Assembly: GCA_963745595.1 (NCBI GenBank)
Contig: CAVUYB010000007.1
Coordinates: forward strand, 248,001 to 312,000
Direction of reading: 5' to 3'
Origin: DASZUK01 sp963745595
GTDB taxonomy: Bacteria; Actinomycetota; Acidimicrobiia; Acidimicrobiales; RAAP-2
Length of the DNA stretch: 64,000 nt
Shown: piece by piece, positions 9,813 through 18,421 of the stretch
Numbering within the stretch: the stretch's first letter is position 1
Layout: each line of letters starts with the position of its first letter
Translations under genes and position numbers: made by a program
The notes under the pieces: generated by a model
Told to the model about the DNA's origin: nothing
Seen by the model: only the letters and a program-made list of their open reading frames with translations
Database searches by the model: none

Positions 9813-10991
9813 TTACCCTGTGGCGTTGACGTCGCCCAGGTCGACGTAGTCCGGAGTGATGCCGGACGCCGTCAGCAACGCCTTCGTGGAACCGAGCTCG
9901 AAGTACGGCTGCGGGCTCGAGTTCGAGAACAGGGTCTTCACCCAGTTGCGGGTGCCACCGGGCTCCAGCGGTGTCGCGTCATTGGTGTCACTCTGGCGGA
10001 AGATGATGTAGTCGGTGATGGCACTGCTGTACGACGTGCCGCCACCCGGCACCGCTCCGCTGAGCAGGCTGACACCGGGAGTCAGGGGCGATGGTGTCCC
10101 CGGGAACACGGTGGCCGGGTTGTGGAAGTAGCCGTCGCTCCACAGGTTCAGCCGGGCCTGGGAGAACGGCACGATCGCGTTGGCCGGGCTCGAGGAGCCG
10201 GTGATCGCCGTCGGGTCGTTCTGCTCGACCGTCTTGACGTCACCACCCAGCGTGACCGTCGTGCCCCCGTTGGCCGACTTCAGCGCGGCTGTGAAGGTCT
10301 TGAAGATCGACGACCCCGACGGGGGGATCTCCGGGATGATCGTGGCGGACGACCCGCTCGAATTGCCGGGGATCGCGTTCCACGTCGTATAGGTCCCCTT
10401 GTAGATCCCCACGAGGTCGGCGGCTGACAGCCCAGCGGGGGCATTCGTCGTCGTGTCGGCGACGATCTGCACCGAGTCGGTGCCGATCTCGACGACGTGG
10501 AGATATGTCCACCCGTTGGTCGCGGCCGTCGACTGCTGCGCCGCCGTCGGCAGGCTGGCGCTGAAGATGTAGTTGATCGTCTCCGGCGAGCTCTTGTCGG
10601 CCAGCAGTGCGGTGATGGCGGCGCCGCTGCTCTGGACCCGCTCGACAGGAACGTCGCCGGCCCGTAGGACGTCCGTCGGGTTCAGGGCCACCGACGCGGC
10701 TCCGGTCGTCACGCTGTTCGTGTACGAGGATCGGGCGTTGCCGTCCGCCGTGGCGTCGAAGTCCACCACCCGGTTGACCGTGGCCGTCGAGTCGAAGCCG
10801 AGGTCGCCACCGGTGTCGCCGTTGAGGGCGAAGTCGACGGCGAACTGGGGGGTGTCGCCGCCGACGCCGACGATGTCGTTCGGCTGGGGGGCGTAGTCGG
10901 CGAAGGCCTGCCCGGCCCAGACGACCGGGAGAGCGACCGCCGCTGCACCCACGAGGCCGAGCCTCAAGATCCTGGTTTTTCTCTTCCTCAT
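9813..10991 (-). CDS. PstS-like periplasmic-type phosphate-binding protein
   Basis: A 392-residue secreted substrate-binding protein of the PstS/PBP-like superfamily. The signal peptide covers about residues 1-31. DIVGVGGDTPQFAVDF near the N-terminus, GIYKGTYTTWNAIPG in the middle and PPSGSSIFKTF are recognisable PstS-type segments: the hinge region and a phosphate-loop-like Ser/Gly motif. It heads the minus-strand surface operon and has a near-consensus promoter and a GGAGG ribosome site. A pstB gene lies at the far end of the same run of genes, so phosphate or a similar anion is the likely ligand. It might be surface-exposed rather than a transporter subunit; that cannot be decided here. 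Confidence 0.78.
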   Translation of the reverse strand: MRKRKTRILRLGLVGAAAVALPVVWAGQAFADYAPQPNDIVGVGGDTPQFAVDFALNGDTGGDLGFDSTATVNRVVDFDATADGNARSSYTNSVTTGAASVALNPTDVLRAGDVPVERVQSSGAAITALLADKSSPETINYIFSASLPTAAQQSTAATNGWTYLHVVEIGTDSVQIVADTTTNAPAGLSAADLVGIYKGTYTTWNAIPGNSSGSSATIIPEIPPSGSSIFKTFTAALKSANGGTTVTLGGDVKTVEQNDPTAITGSSSPANAIVPFSQARLNLWSDGYFHNPATVFPGTPSPLTPGVSLLSGAVPGGGTSYSSAITDYIIFRQSDTNDATPLEPGGTRNWVKTLFSNSSPQPYFELGSTKALLTASGITPDYVDLGDVNATG

Positions 10992-11313
10992 GGGGTCTTT
11001 CCTCCGTAGCTGGTTGGGTCTTCTGCCGCGAACGGCGTTCTCGTAACGGGCATTGTAAGAATCTCGATAGAAATTGTCAAGATTAACGGAAGGGGAACTG
11101 CACGTAACCCATCATGTCCATCGTGACTAGCGGATTAGGAGGCTGATGGCTGGCCCACGGACCGTCGCCCAGGCCCGCCGTCGGGCTCGTCCTCGAGCAG
11201 TCGCGTGGCGCGATCGGACACGCCGGCGCGACGACGAAGGTCGGAGAGCCCGTGGTCCGACGACGAGTCCGACGGGAGGCGCTGGCCGAAGGCGACCAGC
11301 GTCCCGGATCAAG
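10992..11313. other. Intergenic region with the operon promoter
   Basis: The part nearest 10992 holds the leader, ribosome site and promoter of the PstS-like gene. From about 11110 to 11313 I see no convincing gene or structure. Confidence 0.5.
11052..11080 (-). promoter_or_regulatory. Near-consensus promoter of the PstS-like gene
   Basis: On the minus strand a perfect TTGACA (11075-11080), a 17-base spacer and TACAAT (11052-11057). The start codon at 10991 follows a ~60-base leader with GGAGGAAAG just upstream. This is the strongest housekeeping-type promoter in the window. No PhoP (pho box) direct repeat is obvious. Confidence 0.75.
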
Positions 11314-11955
11314 TCACGCCGGTGGGTCGTGCCTACTCGAGGGAGAGGTCGACGTTCCGATCGCTCGCCGCGGACCGAGCGGACTCGGACCGTGCTTCGA
11401 TGCCAGCCCCGAACCACGTTTCGGTGGAGACGAACCATGCTTCGGTGGAGACGAGGTGCAGCCCGCCAGCACCTCCGCCCGCATCGACGCATCGGCCGGG
11501 GAGGCGTCGCCATGAGCGAGGACCCAGAACTCGTCCGATGACACCGGGGGCACCCCCGTGTTGGTGGTGACCACGATGCGTTTCCGACCGACGCTGATGA
11601 ACACGGTCGGGGGGATGGTGACGGACACGTCACCGGCCGCCGGCCGGGATCGGGTAGGGGCGCCGACGGGCGGTGACCCGCCCGCAGCCGACCAGTCACC
11701 CTGCTTTCGGGGCCCCTCCGGCAAGTCGATGACGCAGAGCCCGCCATGGCGTCCATGGGCTTGGGGGCCTCGGATCACGGCGGCACCGGCCGGAGCTTCT
11801 GCGTAGCCCGTTCCGATCACGCCGACCGCGGCGATGACGACCAGGGCGCCGGCGGTCCCACCGACCAGAGCGGGCCGAAGCCAGCGGCGCGTGTTCCGAC
11901 AGTTCACAGCCACTTCCACCACGTTAAAGGGTATGATTCCGGAAAACAAATTCAT
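11314..11955 (-). CDS. Hypothetical secreted or membrane-anchored protein
   Basis: The function is not recognised. One hydrophobic segment (LVGGTAGALVVIAAVGVIGTG) near the N-terminus looks like a signal or anchor, followed by a low-complexity, Ser/Pro/Arg-rich region. The start is uncertain. An ATG at 11955 is used here; a GTG at 11907 with GGAAG upstream gives a more typical short N-terminus. The C-terminal ~60 residues, rich in SSPPKHG-like repeats, are compositionally weak, so the gene is only moderately supported. Confidence 0.4.
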   Translation of the reverse strand: MNLFSGIIPFNVVEVAVNCRNTRRWLRPALVGGTAGALVVIAAVGVIGTGYAEAPAGAAVIRGPQAHGRHGGLCVIDLPEGPRKQGDWSAAGGSPPVGAPTRSRPAAGDVSVTIPPTVFISVGRKRIVVTTNTGVPPVSSDEFWVLAHGDASPADASMRAEVLAGCTSSPPKHGSSPPKRGSGLASKHGPSPLGPRRAIGTSTSPSSRHDPPA

Positions 11956-12234
11956 GATATTTGTGGGGCTCTGGTCGCCTCGTCCCACATCCGAGATCCA
12001 CCGGACCGACGTGGCGCCGATGTCGAGACCGACCGATCAATGGCGTTCGGTGACCGCGACGCGGCCGGCCTCGGCCCAGTGGCGACGAGGTGCAACCTCG
12101 CCGCCTTTCGGGGGTCGGCGAAGGTATAGCGTCACGCCTAGGTCCACCGTGGCCCAAGTGTCCCGACCGACCTGGGACAGGATCGAGAGTCCCGACATGG
12201 GACAGGCAGTGATGCGTACGACTCTGGCGGCCCG

Positions 12235-12522
12235 GTGAGATCGCCGAACAACGCCACAGGCTTGACGTTGCTGGCGGAGGTGGCCGACGCCCTCGAGGGA
12301 GTCGCCGGGGCTTGCGACGATCCGGTCGATGCCGCCGGTTTCGCCGACCTGGCGGACCGGGTCCGGGCGTACCTCGCCTCCAGCCGGCCGACCACCCCGC
12401 TCGGGATGCCGCACATCCTGTCGGCCCCTGGCCGCCTGGACGACGGGATGATCGTCCATCGGACCGGAGCTGATCGGGCTTCGCACGTGCGGATCGTTCG
12501 GAACTCCACGGATGTCCCGTGA
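12235..12522 (+). CDS. Small hypothetical protein
   Basis: A 95-residue reading frame from a GTG. Its first half is predicted helical and acidic (LLAEVADALEGVAG, DLADRVRAYLASS). Third-position GC is high as in real genes here, but no family is recognised and a minus-strand frame overlaps it. Confidence 0.4.
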   Translation: MRSPNNATGLTLLAEVADALEGVAGACDDPVDAAGFADLADRVRAYLASSRPTTPLGMPHILSAPGRLDDGMIVHRTGADRASHVRIVRNSTDVP

Positions 12523-12703
12523 CGTCCACCCGGTCGCTCACCCGGGGAACTGACTAGACGACGACCACGTCGCAGAGGCCAACCACTGTGCGCCCGTGGG
12601 TCCACGGTCGCGATTGAGGCACCGGTAGAGGCCACGGGAACGCGCGTCGAGAGGACCGGGCGCCACCACTCAGCCCGTCGCACCCGGATCTACTCTCTCG
12701 TCC

Positions 12704-12982
12704 ATGACGTCCTACCTCGTCACCGTGGACATCGGGGTCGAGGGACCGGATCTCGATCTCGACGACCCCCGTCTCGCCAAGTGCTCACAGCTCCTGGGCG
12801 ACCACTACGGCACGGTGACGGCAGCTCCGGGCATCTGGTCGGCCGCGGTGACGATCGAGGCGGCGACGCCACGAGCCGCCATTAGCGCCGCCGAGGAGCT
12901 GGTCCGGCCGGCGAGCGATCGCGCCCGATTGCCGGCCGGTCCCATCCTGCGGGTGGAGATAGTGAAGCGTCCCTTGCCATAA
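12704..12982 (+). CDS. Small hypothetical alpha/beta protein
   Basis: 92 residues, beginning TSYLVTVDIGVEGPDLDLDD and ending with RVEIVKRPLP. The alternating strand and helix pattern looks like a small ferredoxin-like fold, but no family is recognised. TACTCT at 12691-12696 lies 7 bases before the ATG, with no ribosome site, as expected for a leaderless mRNA. Confidence 0.6.
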   Translation: MTSYLVTVDIGVEGPDLDLDDPRLAKCSQLLGDHYGTVTAAPGIWSAAVTIEAATPRAAISAAEELVRPASDRARLPAGPILRVEIVKRPLP

Positions 12983-13045
12983 GACACCCCCACCGGTGAC
13001 AGGGTGATCGGGGACTTTTGCGCTCGGCCGATTCGCCGAGTCGGG

Positions 13046-13999
13046 CTACAAGCGGGAGACGAGCTCGGCCACGATCGTCGCCGCTGGCTGCCGGCGTTTG
13101 GCGAGCGCGACGCTCTGTCCGGCCCACAGCGACAGTGCCTCGATCTCACCCGTGACCCCGATGAGCGGCGGCGCCGGGGAGTAACGGAGGATCGGTTCGC
13201 CGGAGGAAAAGTGGGCGATCACTTCGCCCTCGCCAGGTCGGCTCCCGGGCGGCGGCCGGCCGGCGGCCTCCCACGCCTCGGCCGTCGAGTTGTGGATGGC
13301 TCGGTGGGGAGAGTCCGGCCACCCCACTTCGTAAAGGTTGGCGTACCACTCGGCATCGGTCTCGGCCGCGGCGATCAGCTGACGGCCGTACTCCTCGTGG
13401 ATCGGCATCTCGTCGGCCAAGAGGAACCGGGTGCCCAGCCACGCGGCCTGCGCACCGAGGACCATGACCGCAGCGACGCCGCGGGCGTCACCGATGCCGC
13501 CGGCGGCAATCACCGGCACCGGCGCCACCGCGTCGACGACGGCCGGTACCAACGGGAGCGTCGCCACCGAACTCCACACGTGGCCGCCGGCTTCCCAACC
13601 TTGCGCGACCACGACGTCGACTCCACACCCGACCGCTCGTCTCGCTTCTTCGGCACTGCCGACGGTGTGCAGAAGAACCGCTCCGCTGTCGTGCACCGCA
13701 TCGACGTAGCTGGCGGGATCCCCCCACATAAGCGACACGATCCGCAAACCGGCCTCGAGCGCCTGATCGACCCGACGATGTTGATCCGACTCGAGAACGA
13801 AGTTGCCGGCGAACGGCCGATCGGTGAGCGCCGCCGTCTCGCGAACGATCTCTCCGGCGTCGTCGGCCCACCAGAGGGCGACCGTGCCGAGGGCGCCGGC
13901 ATTCGAGACGGCGGCCGGCAGGCGCGCATCCATCGCCATCGGTGCCTGGACGATCGGCTGCTCGATGCCGAGCAACTCGCACACCGGCGTCCGCGTCAT
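13046..13999 (-). CDS. Nitronate monooxygenase / 2-nitropropane dioxygenase-like flavoprotein
   Basis: A TIM-barrel FMN oxidoreductase of 317 residues. The N-terminal QPIVQAPMAM, the central AQGWEAGGH (flavin and active-site histidine region) and AAGGIGDARGVAAVMVLGA (FMN phosphate site) are characteristic of the family. Members oxidise alkyl nitronates or act as enoyl reductases; the substrate cannot be told. The ATG at 13999 is 7 bases after the stop of the redoxin gene, so it is the last gene of a minus-strand operon with the redoxin and VOC genes. Confidence 0.88.
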   Translation of the reverse strand: MTRTPVCELLGIEQPIVQAPMAMDARLPAAVSNAGALGTVALWWADDAGEIVRETAALTDRPFAGNFVLESDQHRRVDQALEAGLRIVSLMWGDPASYVDAVHDSGAVLLHTVGSAEEARRAVGCGVDVVVAQGWEAGGHVWSSVATLPLVPAVVDAVAPVPVIAAGGIGDARGVAAVMVLGAQAAWLGTRFLLADEMPIHEEYGRQLIAAAETDAEWYANLYEVGWPDSPHRAIHNSTAEAWEAAGRPPPGSRPGEGEVIAHFSSGEPILRYSPAPPLIGVTGEIEALSLWAGQSVALAKRRQPAATIVAELVSRL

Positions 14000-14006
14000 C
14001 GTCGTG

Positions 14007-14609
14007 TCAGGAGGTGTACGAGGTAGGCGTCGACTGTGGGGAGCGCCGGTCCCATCCGTGAAAGGCGGAGTAGTCGTTGGCGTCCCACGCGTCCCGCAGC
14101 CCAGGTTTACTGAGGTCCCAGTCCGGACGGATCTCGCTCGACGCGGCACGCAGGTCATGCCAGAGGTCGTCGAACGACGGGCGACCCCAGAACCAGTAGC
14201 CGTTGTAGACGGTGTGAACGACCAATCCCGGCTTGAGCACGAGCGTGTGCGGGATCATCGGGTCGTGCTCGGGGTCGGTGTACTCCTGGATGTCGAGGTC
14301 ACGCTGGACCGTCCGGTCGGGGTCGGAGAGGAAGGTCCATTGGGCGCCGACCGAGGCCCGGAACTCCTGCAGGGTGTGGTGGTCATCGGTGGCGACCGTC
14401 ACGATCTGGGTGTATGCCACCGCCAGCTTGGATTGGTTCGCCGCCAGCTCCAGGTGCTGTTGATGCTCCTTCGGGCAGTAGTTGCCCCGGGCGAGCAGCA
14501 GGATCAACGGATCGCGTCCCTGCAACTCGCTCAACGTGCGGACCGTGCCGGTGTGGTCGGGCAACGAGTAGTCGGGGAACACGCCACCGGGTCTGATGTC
14601 AGGACGCAT
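14007..14609 (-). CDS. Peroxiredoxin-like (AhpC/TSA, redoxin) protein
   Basis: A 200-residue thioredoxin-fold protein. PDYSLPDHTGTVRTLSEL is the usual redoxin opening. RGNYCPKEHQQHLEL holds the only plausible redox cysteine, without the resolving Cys of a CxxC motif. DPDRTVQRDLDIQEYTD and TLVLKPGLVVHTVYNGYWFWGRP follow as in AhpC/TSA proteins. It may reduce peroxides or act in a redox step of the operon. It sits 14 bases downstream of the VOC gene. Confidence 0.8.
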   Translation of the reverse strand: MRPDIRPGGVFPDYSLPDHTGTVRTLSELQGRDPLILLLARGNYCPKEHQQHLELAANQSKLAVAYTQIVTVATDDHHTLQEFRASVGAQWTFLSDPDRTVQRDLDIQEYTDPEHDPMIPHTLVLKPGLVVHTVYNGYWFWGRPSFDDLWHDLRAASSEIRPDWDLSKPGLRDAWDANDYSAFHGWDRRSPQSTPTSYTS

Positions 14610-14623
14610 GGGACGACCTCCTC

Positions 14624-15088
14624 CTACGCTTGGCCGGGCGCGCTCGACGGCCCGGAAATAGGCCACGCCGACCAGTCCCCCACCGGTGTGGTCGTCTGCC
14701 CCACCTCGATCAGATACCCGTCGGGGTCGCGGATGTAGCAACGGATCTCGTACTCGTGTTGCTTCGGCGGCGTCAGGAATTGAGCACCCCGGGCGCTCCA
14801 CTCGGCGTGGACGGCCGCGATGTCCGCCACCCGGATGTTGAGGAAGCTGTTGACCCGGTCGGGATCACCGGGCGTCTCCAAGGTGACCGTCGGCTTGTCG
14901 TCGGTCGGGCCGCCGCCCACATTGATGATGATCCAGCTGTTGGCCAACTGCACGTAGGTCGGCGGTCCGGCGAAGGTGATCCGACCGCCGAGCACCTCGG
15001 TGTAGAAGCGGCGAGAACGCTCGACGTCGTCCGAGACGATGAAGTGGGCCAGCAGAATTCCCTCTGCGGGCGGCATCGGTTCGGCCAT
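14624..15088 (-). CDS. VOC-family (glyoxalase/dioxygenase fold) protein
   Basis: 154 residues from an ATG at 15088. It shows two beta-alpha-beta-beta-beta modules: LLAHFIVSDDVERSRRFYTE with LANSWIIINVGG, and SFLNIRVADIAAVHAEW with IRCYIRDPDGYLIEVGQ. The ending DPDGYLIEVGQ carries the metal-ligand glutamate usual in this family, and His at the start of strand 1 is the matching ligand. The substrate is unknown. It is followed closely by the redoxin gene. Confidence 0.88.
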   Translation of the reverse strand: MAEPMPPAEGILLAHFIVSDDVERSRRFYTEVLGGRITFAGPPTYVQLANSWIIINVGGGPTDDKPTVTLETPGDPDRVNSFLNIRVADIAAVHAEWSARGAQFLTPPKQHEYEIRCYIRDPDGYLIEVGQTTTPVGDWSAWPISGPSSAPGQA

Positions 15089-15286
15089 CTGGCGCCTCCA
15101 CTGGTTGGGACTCGTACCCCGCGTACGACGATCGACGTCCCTCGGCGCTACCAGAGGGTCGCCCCCACACACTGCGCCACCGGACACCAAAAGTCCAGAG
15201 TGAGGGCACCGCCGGACGCGGCAGGCCTCGAACTGTCGACGTTCGGCATCCCGCCATCGTCGGCGGGCCGGCGCCCGCCGGGTCGC

Positions 15287-16039
15287 TCAGCCTCCGGCAG
15301 CCCGGCCGCCGTCGATACGGAGGGTCTCACCGGTCACGAAACTGGCCCGTTCGAGGTAGAGGATCCCGTCGACGACGTCGCTGATCTCACCCACCCGCCC
15401 GAGCGGATGTCGATCGGCCAGACCCTGGTACGACGCGGGGGCGTGGAGTGGGGTCTCGATGATGCCCAGGGCCACCGCGTTGACGCGGATACCGCGTCCG
15501 GCGTACTCGGTGGCCAGGGAGCGGGTCACCGCCTCCAGTCCACCCTTGGTCAGAGAGGCCAGCGCCGACGGTGTCCGGCGGTCCGCGTGCTCGACGAGAC
15601 TGGTGCTGACGTTGACCACGTGGCCTCTACCCTGGGCGACCATCTGTCGGATGACGCGCTGCGTGATGTGGAAGAACCCGGTGAGGTTGACCGACGTAAT
15701 GGCCACGTAGTCGTCGAAGGTGCACTCGGTGAACGGCTTCCCGATGAAGATGCCGGCGTCGTTGACCAGGGTGTCGATACGGCCGAACCGATCCAATGCC
15801 TGCCGGATCACGAGCTCGGAGGTCTCGGCCTGGGCAATGTCGCCCGGCAACATCACCACGTCGGGTGTCGCGGACGGCTCGACGGAGAGGGCCGTTCCCA
15901 CCACCGCGTAGCCGGCAGCGCGGAAGGCGGCGGCGATGCCGGCGCCGATCCCTTGCGACGCGCCGGTGACGATCGCCACCTTCTTTTCTGGACCATTCTT
16001 TTCTGCACCATTCTTTTCTGCACCGTCCCGTCCCGCCAT
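15287..16039 (-). CDS. Short-chain dehydrogenase/reductase lacking the catalytic tyrosine
   Basis: A 250-residue Rossmann-fold SDR. Residues 25-32 (TGASQGIG) bind NAD(P), LVNDAG (about 91-96) is the NNAG-equivalent, and IRVNAVALGIIETPL follows the active site. The classic YxxxK is altered: Lys165 is present, but the position four residues before it is alanine (SALASLTKGG). The Ser region is NVSTS. An unusual charged N-terminal tail arises from a 15-bp tandem repeat. The start ATG overlaps the TGA of the cupin gene by one base. Confidence 0.9.
   Translation of the reverse strand: MAGRDGAEKNGAEKNGPEKKVAIVTGASQGIGAGIAAAFRAAGYAVVGTALSVEPSATPDVVMLPGDIAQAETSELVIRQALDRFGRIDTLVNDAGIFIGKPFTECTFDDYVAITSVNLTGFFHITQRVIRQMVAQGRGHVVNVSTSLVEHADRRTPSALASLTKGGLEAVTRSLATEYAGRGIRVNAVALGIIETPLHAPASYQGLADRHPLGRVGEISDVVDGILYLERASFVTGETLRIDGGRAAGG
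15989..16030 (-). repeat. 15-bp tandem repeat in the SDR N-terminus
   Basis: Nearly three copies of a 15-bp unit code the tail GAEKN-GAEKN-GPEKK directly before the Rossmann fold. Copy-number change would stay in frame. Confidence 0.8.
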
Positions 16040-16473
16040 CACGGCTGCTCCGGCCCGTCGGCACGCGGATCGTCTCGAGGGTCGACGTATTCGAGACTGA
16101 TCGGCCCGATCGCCTGGACCTGCGTGACGTACTCACCAGACTTTGCCCAGTGAAAGTGCGGGGTCTCGCCGGGCAGCACGACGACGCTCCCGGGCGGGTA
16201 CGCCTGGAGCTTCTCTTCGTCGAACTCATCGCCCAGGCCAATGTAGAAAACACCGGAGATCACCGTGTACACCCGGTCCTCCTGGTGTCGGTGCGGCATC
16301 AGCTTCACGCCGGCCGGCACCTTGACCCGCACGACGTACGGCCCCGGTTCTGACGGTCGCCCCACGACCACGGCGAGGCGTGCCGAAGGCGGGAACGGAG
16401 CGAACGGCTCCCAGTCGATGTCCTCCGGCAGGACCGATCTGAAGACGGCCTGGCCCGGTTGGTGAGTGCTCAT
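16039..16473 (-). CDS. Cupin-domain protein
   Basis: 144 residues. Cupin motif 1 is represented by LMPHRHQEDRVYTVISG and motif 2 by PGSVVVLPGETPHFHW, with His residues placed to bind a metal. The substrate is unknown; such proteins can be small dioxygenases, isomerases or sensors. An AGGAGG ribosome site lies 9 bases before the ATG. It is the first gene of the minus-strand operon, and its stop overlaps the SDR start. Confidence 0.88.
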   Translation of the reverse strand: MSTHQPGQAVFRSVLPEDIDWEPFAPFPPSARLAVVVGRPSEPGPYVVRVKVPAGVKLMPHRHQEDRVYTVISGVFYIGLGDEFDEEKLQAYPPGSVVVLPGETPHFHWAKSGEYVTQVQAIGPISLEYVDPRDDPRADGPEQP

Positions 16474-16581
16474 GTAGGTGATCCTCCTACGCGGATGCGC
16501 CGCGTCCCGCTCGCCCCCATCGTCGCGCCCGATGCTCCGGGCCGCCGGGGTGAGTACCGTGACGGCGAGGAGGTTTCGGTC

Positions 16582-17217
16582 ATGACCACTGCGATCATCG
16601 GCACTGGAGGGATCGGATCGGCCATCGCCCGCCAGCTCGCCTCGGGTGGCGAGACCCTGCGGCTCTCGAGCGCCGACCGCGAGTCGGCACGAACGTTGGC
16701 TGCGGAGATCGGGCGGACTGCGGTCGCCGCCGTCGACAACCGCGACGCGTTGCAGGGCGCCGATGCCGTCGTGCTCGCGCTGCGGTTCACCGTGCTGAAG
16801 GCCGTCATCGACGAGATCGCCGACTCGCTCGGCGACAAGGTCCTCGTCGTGCCGAGCAACCCGGTCGGCCTCGACGCCCAGGGGAACGTCTCGCGTCTCC
16901 TGCCGAAAGAGCAATCCTCTGGCGGGGTCGTCGCCGGGTGGTTGCCGCCCGGGGCGCGCTTGGCCATGGCGTTCGGCACGTTGTCGGCTGATCTCTTCGA
17001 GTCCTCCAGCCACCGGTCACCGGAGCCGGCGGTCCTCTTCTACGTCGCCGACGACGACCGGGCGGGCGAGGGAGTCGAGCGGTTGATCCGAGCGGCCGGC
17101 TTCGAGCCGGTGAAGGTCGGAGGGATCGGACGGTCGAGCCGGCTCGAGGTCGGCGGCGACCTTCACGATCTCGTGGTCGGCCCCGCCGCGGCGCGGTCAT
17201 TGATCCGTGGGGCCTGA
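16582..17217 (+). CDS. NADPH-dependent F420 reductase-like dinucleotide-binding protein
   Basis: 211 residues. It begins with the Rossmann motif AIIGTGGIGSAIARQLASGG, followed by DAVVLALRF and VVPSNPVG. The length and layout match the NADP-oxidoreductase (coenzyme F420-dependent) family, which moves hydride between NADPH and F420; the true cofactor partner is not proven. GAGGAGG stands just upstream of the ATG. It is divergent from the cupin operon, with starts about 109 bases apart. Confidence 0.85.
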   Translation: MTTAIIGTGGIGSAIARQLASGGETLRLSSADRESARTLAAEIGRTAVAAVDNRDALQGADAVVLALRFTVLKAVIDEIADSLGDKVLVVPSNPVGLDAQGNVSRLLPKEQSSGGVVAGWLPPGARLAMAFGTLSADLFESSSHRSPEPAVLFYVADDDRAGEGVERLIRAAGFEPVKVGGIGRSSRLEVGGDLHDLVVGPAAARSLIRGA

Positions 17218-17308
17218 TCGCTTCACCGCCGGGCGCCGGTATCCGTGAACCGCCATTGCGGAAGCCGTACGGTTGGGCGGTGGGCGACAAGCGGGGGGTA
17301 GTCCTACG

Positions 17309-18421
17309 TTGAACCGTGGCGACCCGGCTGTCGGTCGGCGGGGCCTGGCCCTCGTTGCGCCGGTACTGGCGGCCACGATCGTGATGGCCGGCCCGGCGGT
17401 TACCGCTGGCGCGGCGGCGGCGACGCCGGCGGCCAAGCTCCCGGCCATCGCCGTGTCGTGCGGCTCGGCGAGCCGTTGCGTGGCGATGGGTGCCAACGCC
17501 ACCGGATCGACCGGCGTGGCCTACTACTCGACCAACGGCGGGTCGACATGGTCGGTCGGCAAGCTCCCGGCGACTCTGCCGCCCGAGACCGGAGTGTCGT
17601 GCGCCACCGCGACCCGTTGCGTGGCGGTCGGCCCCAGTCTCGGCAACGCCGAGGGCCCGCCGGCCGCGCTGGTCTCGTCCAACGGCGGGGCGTCGTGGAA
17701 GCGGGCCTCGCTCGGCGACCTCCCGAGCGTGCTCTACGGCATCGCCTGTCCCTCCTCGGGCCGCTGCGTGGCCGTCGGGGAGACGCCGGCCAACGGACAG
17801 AGCAACGGCATCGTCTACGTCAGCGGTGATGGTGGCGGGACCTGGACCACCGGTACCATCCCGCCCTCCATCCTGCTCGACAGTGTGTCGTGCTCCTCGG
17901 CCACCACGTGTGTCGCGGCGGGCGAGAACGTCGCCACGTCGACGGGGGCCGCCATCGCCACGACCAACGGTGGAAGCGCCTGGTCGGCCGACGCGCTGCC
18001 GCCAGGGACGCCGCCCCTCACCGGCGTGTCGTGCCCCTCCGACGACGACTGCGTACTGGTTGGTGCGAACCCCGACGGCAGCGTCGGATCGGTCGTCTCA
18101 CTGGCCACCAACGATGGTGGGGCCACGTGGACCGCGGGAAGCCTCAGTGCACCGCAGGTCCAGTTGGCCGCGGTCTCCTGTCCGTCGGTGGACGTCTGCG
18201 TGGCGGGAGGATCGAACACCGCCGACCTCGCCGGCGCCGTGGTGGCGTCCTCCGACGGCGGGATCCACTGGCAGACCGGCACGCTGCCCGCGGCCACGTC
18301 ACCGTTGGTCGGGCTCTCCTGTCCGTCGTCGAGCCATTGCGTCACGGTCGCTACGTTGGGGGCCAACCCTCCGAGCGGCTCCGCTTTCATCTCCACCAAT
18401 GGAGGCAAGAAGTGGAAATGA
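17309..18421 (+). CDS. Secreted seven-repeat propeller protein with a Cys pair in each repeat
   Basis: About 370 residues from TTG at 17309, behind a G-rich ribosome site; TTG at 17273 is an alternative. A signal peptide (LALVAPVLAATIVMAGPAVTAGAAAA) precedes seven repeats of ~45 residues. Each has SCxxxxxC-V (VSCGSASRCVAMG, VSCATATRCVAVG, IACPSSGRCVAVG and so on) and then a TNGGxxW or SDGG segment like BNR/photosynthesis-assembly propellers. The paired cysteines could form one disulfide per blade. The function is unknown. Its stop overlaps the start of the next gene (ATGA). Confidence 0.85.
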   Translation: MNRGDPAVGRRGLALVAPVLAATIVMAGPAVTAGAAAATPAAKLPAIAVSCGSASRCVAMGANATGSTGVAYYSTNGGSTWSVGKLPATLPPETGVSCATATRCVAVGPSLGNAEGPPAALVSSNGGASWKRASLGDLPSVLYGIACPSSGRCVAVGETPANGQSNGIVYVSGDGGGTWTTGTIPPSILLDSVSCSSATTCVAAGENVATSTGAAIATTNGGSAWSADALPPGTPPLTGVSCPSDDDCVLVGANPDGSVGSVVSLATNDGGATWTAGSLSAPQVQLAAVSCPSVDVCVAGGSNTADLAGAVVASSDGGIHWQTGTLPAATSPLVGLSCPSSSHCVTVATLGANPPSGSAFISTNGGKKWK

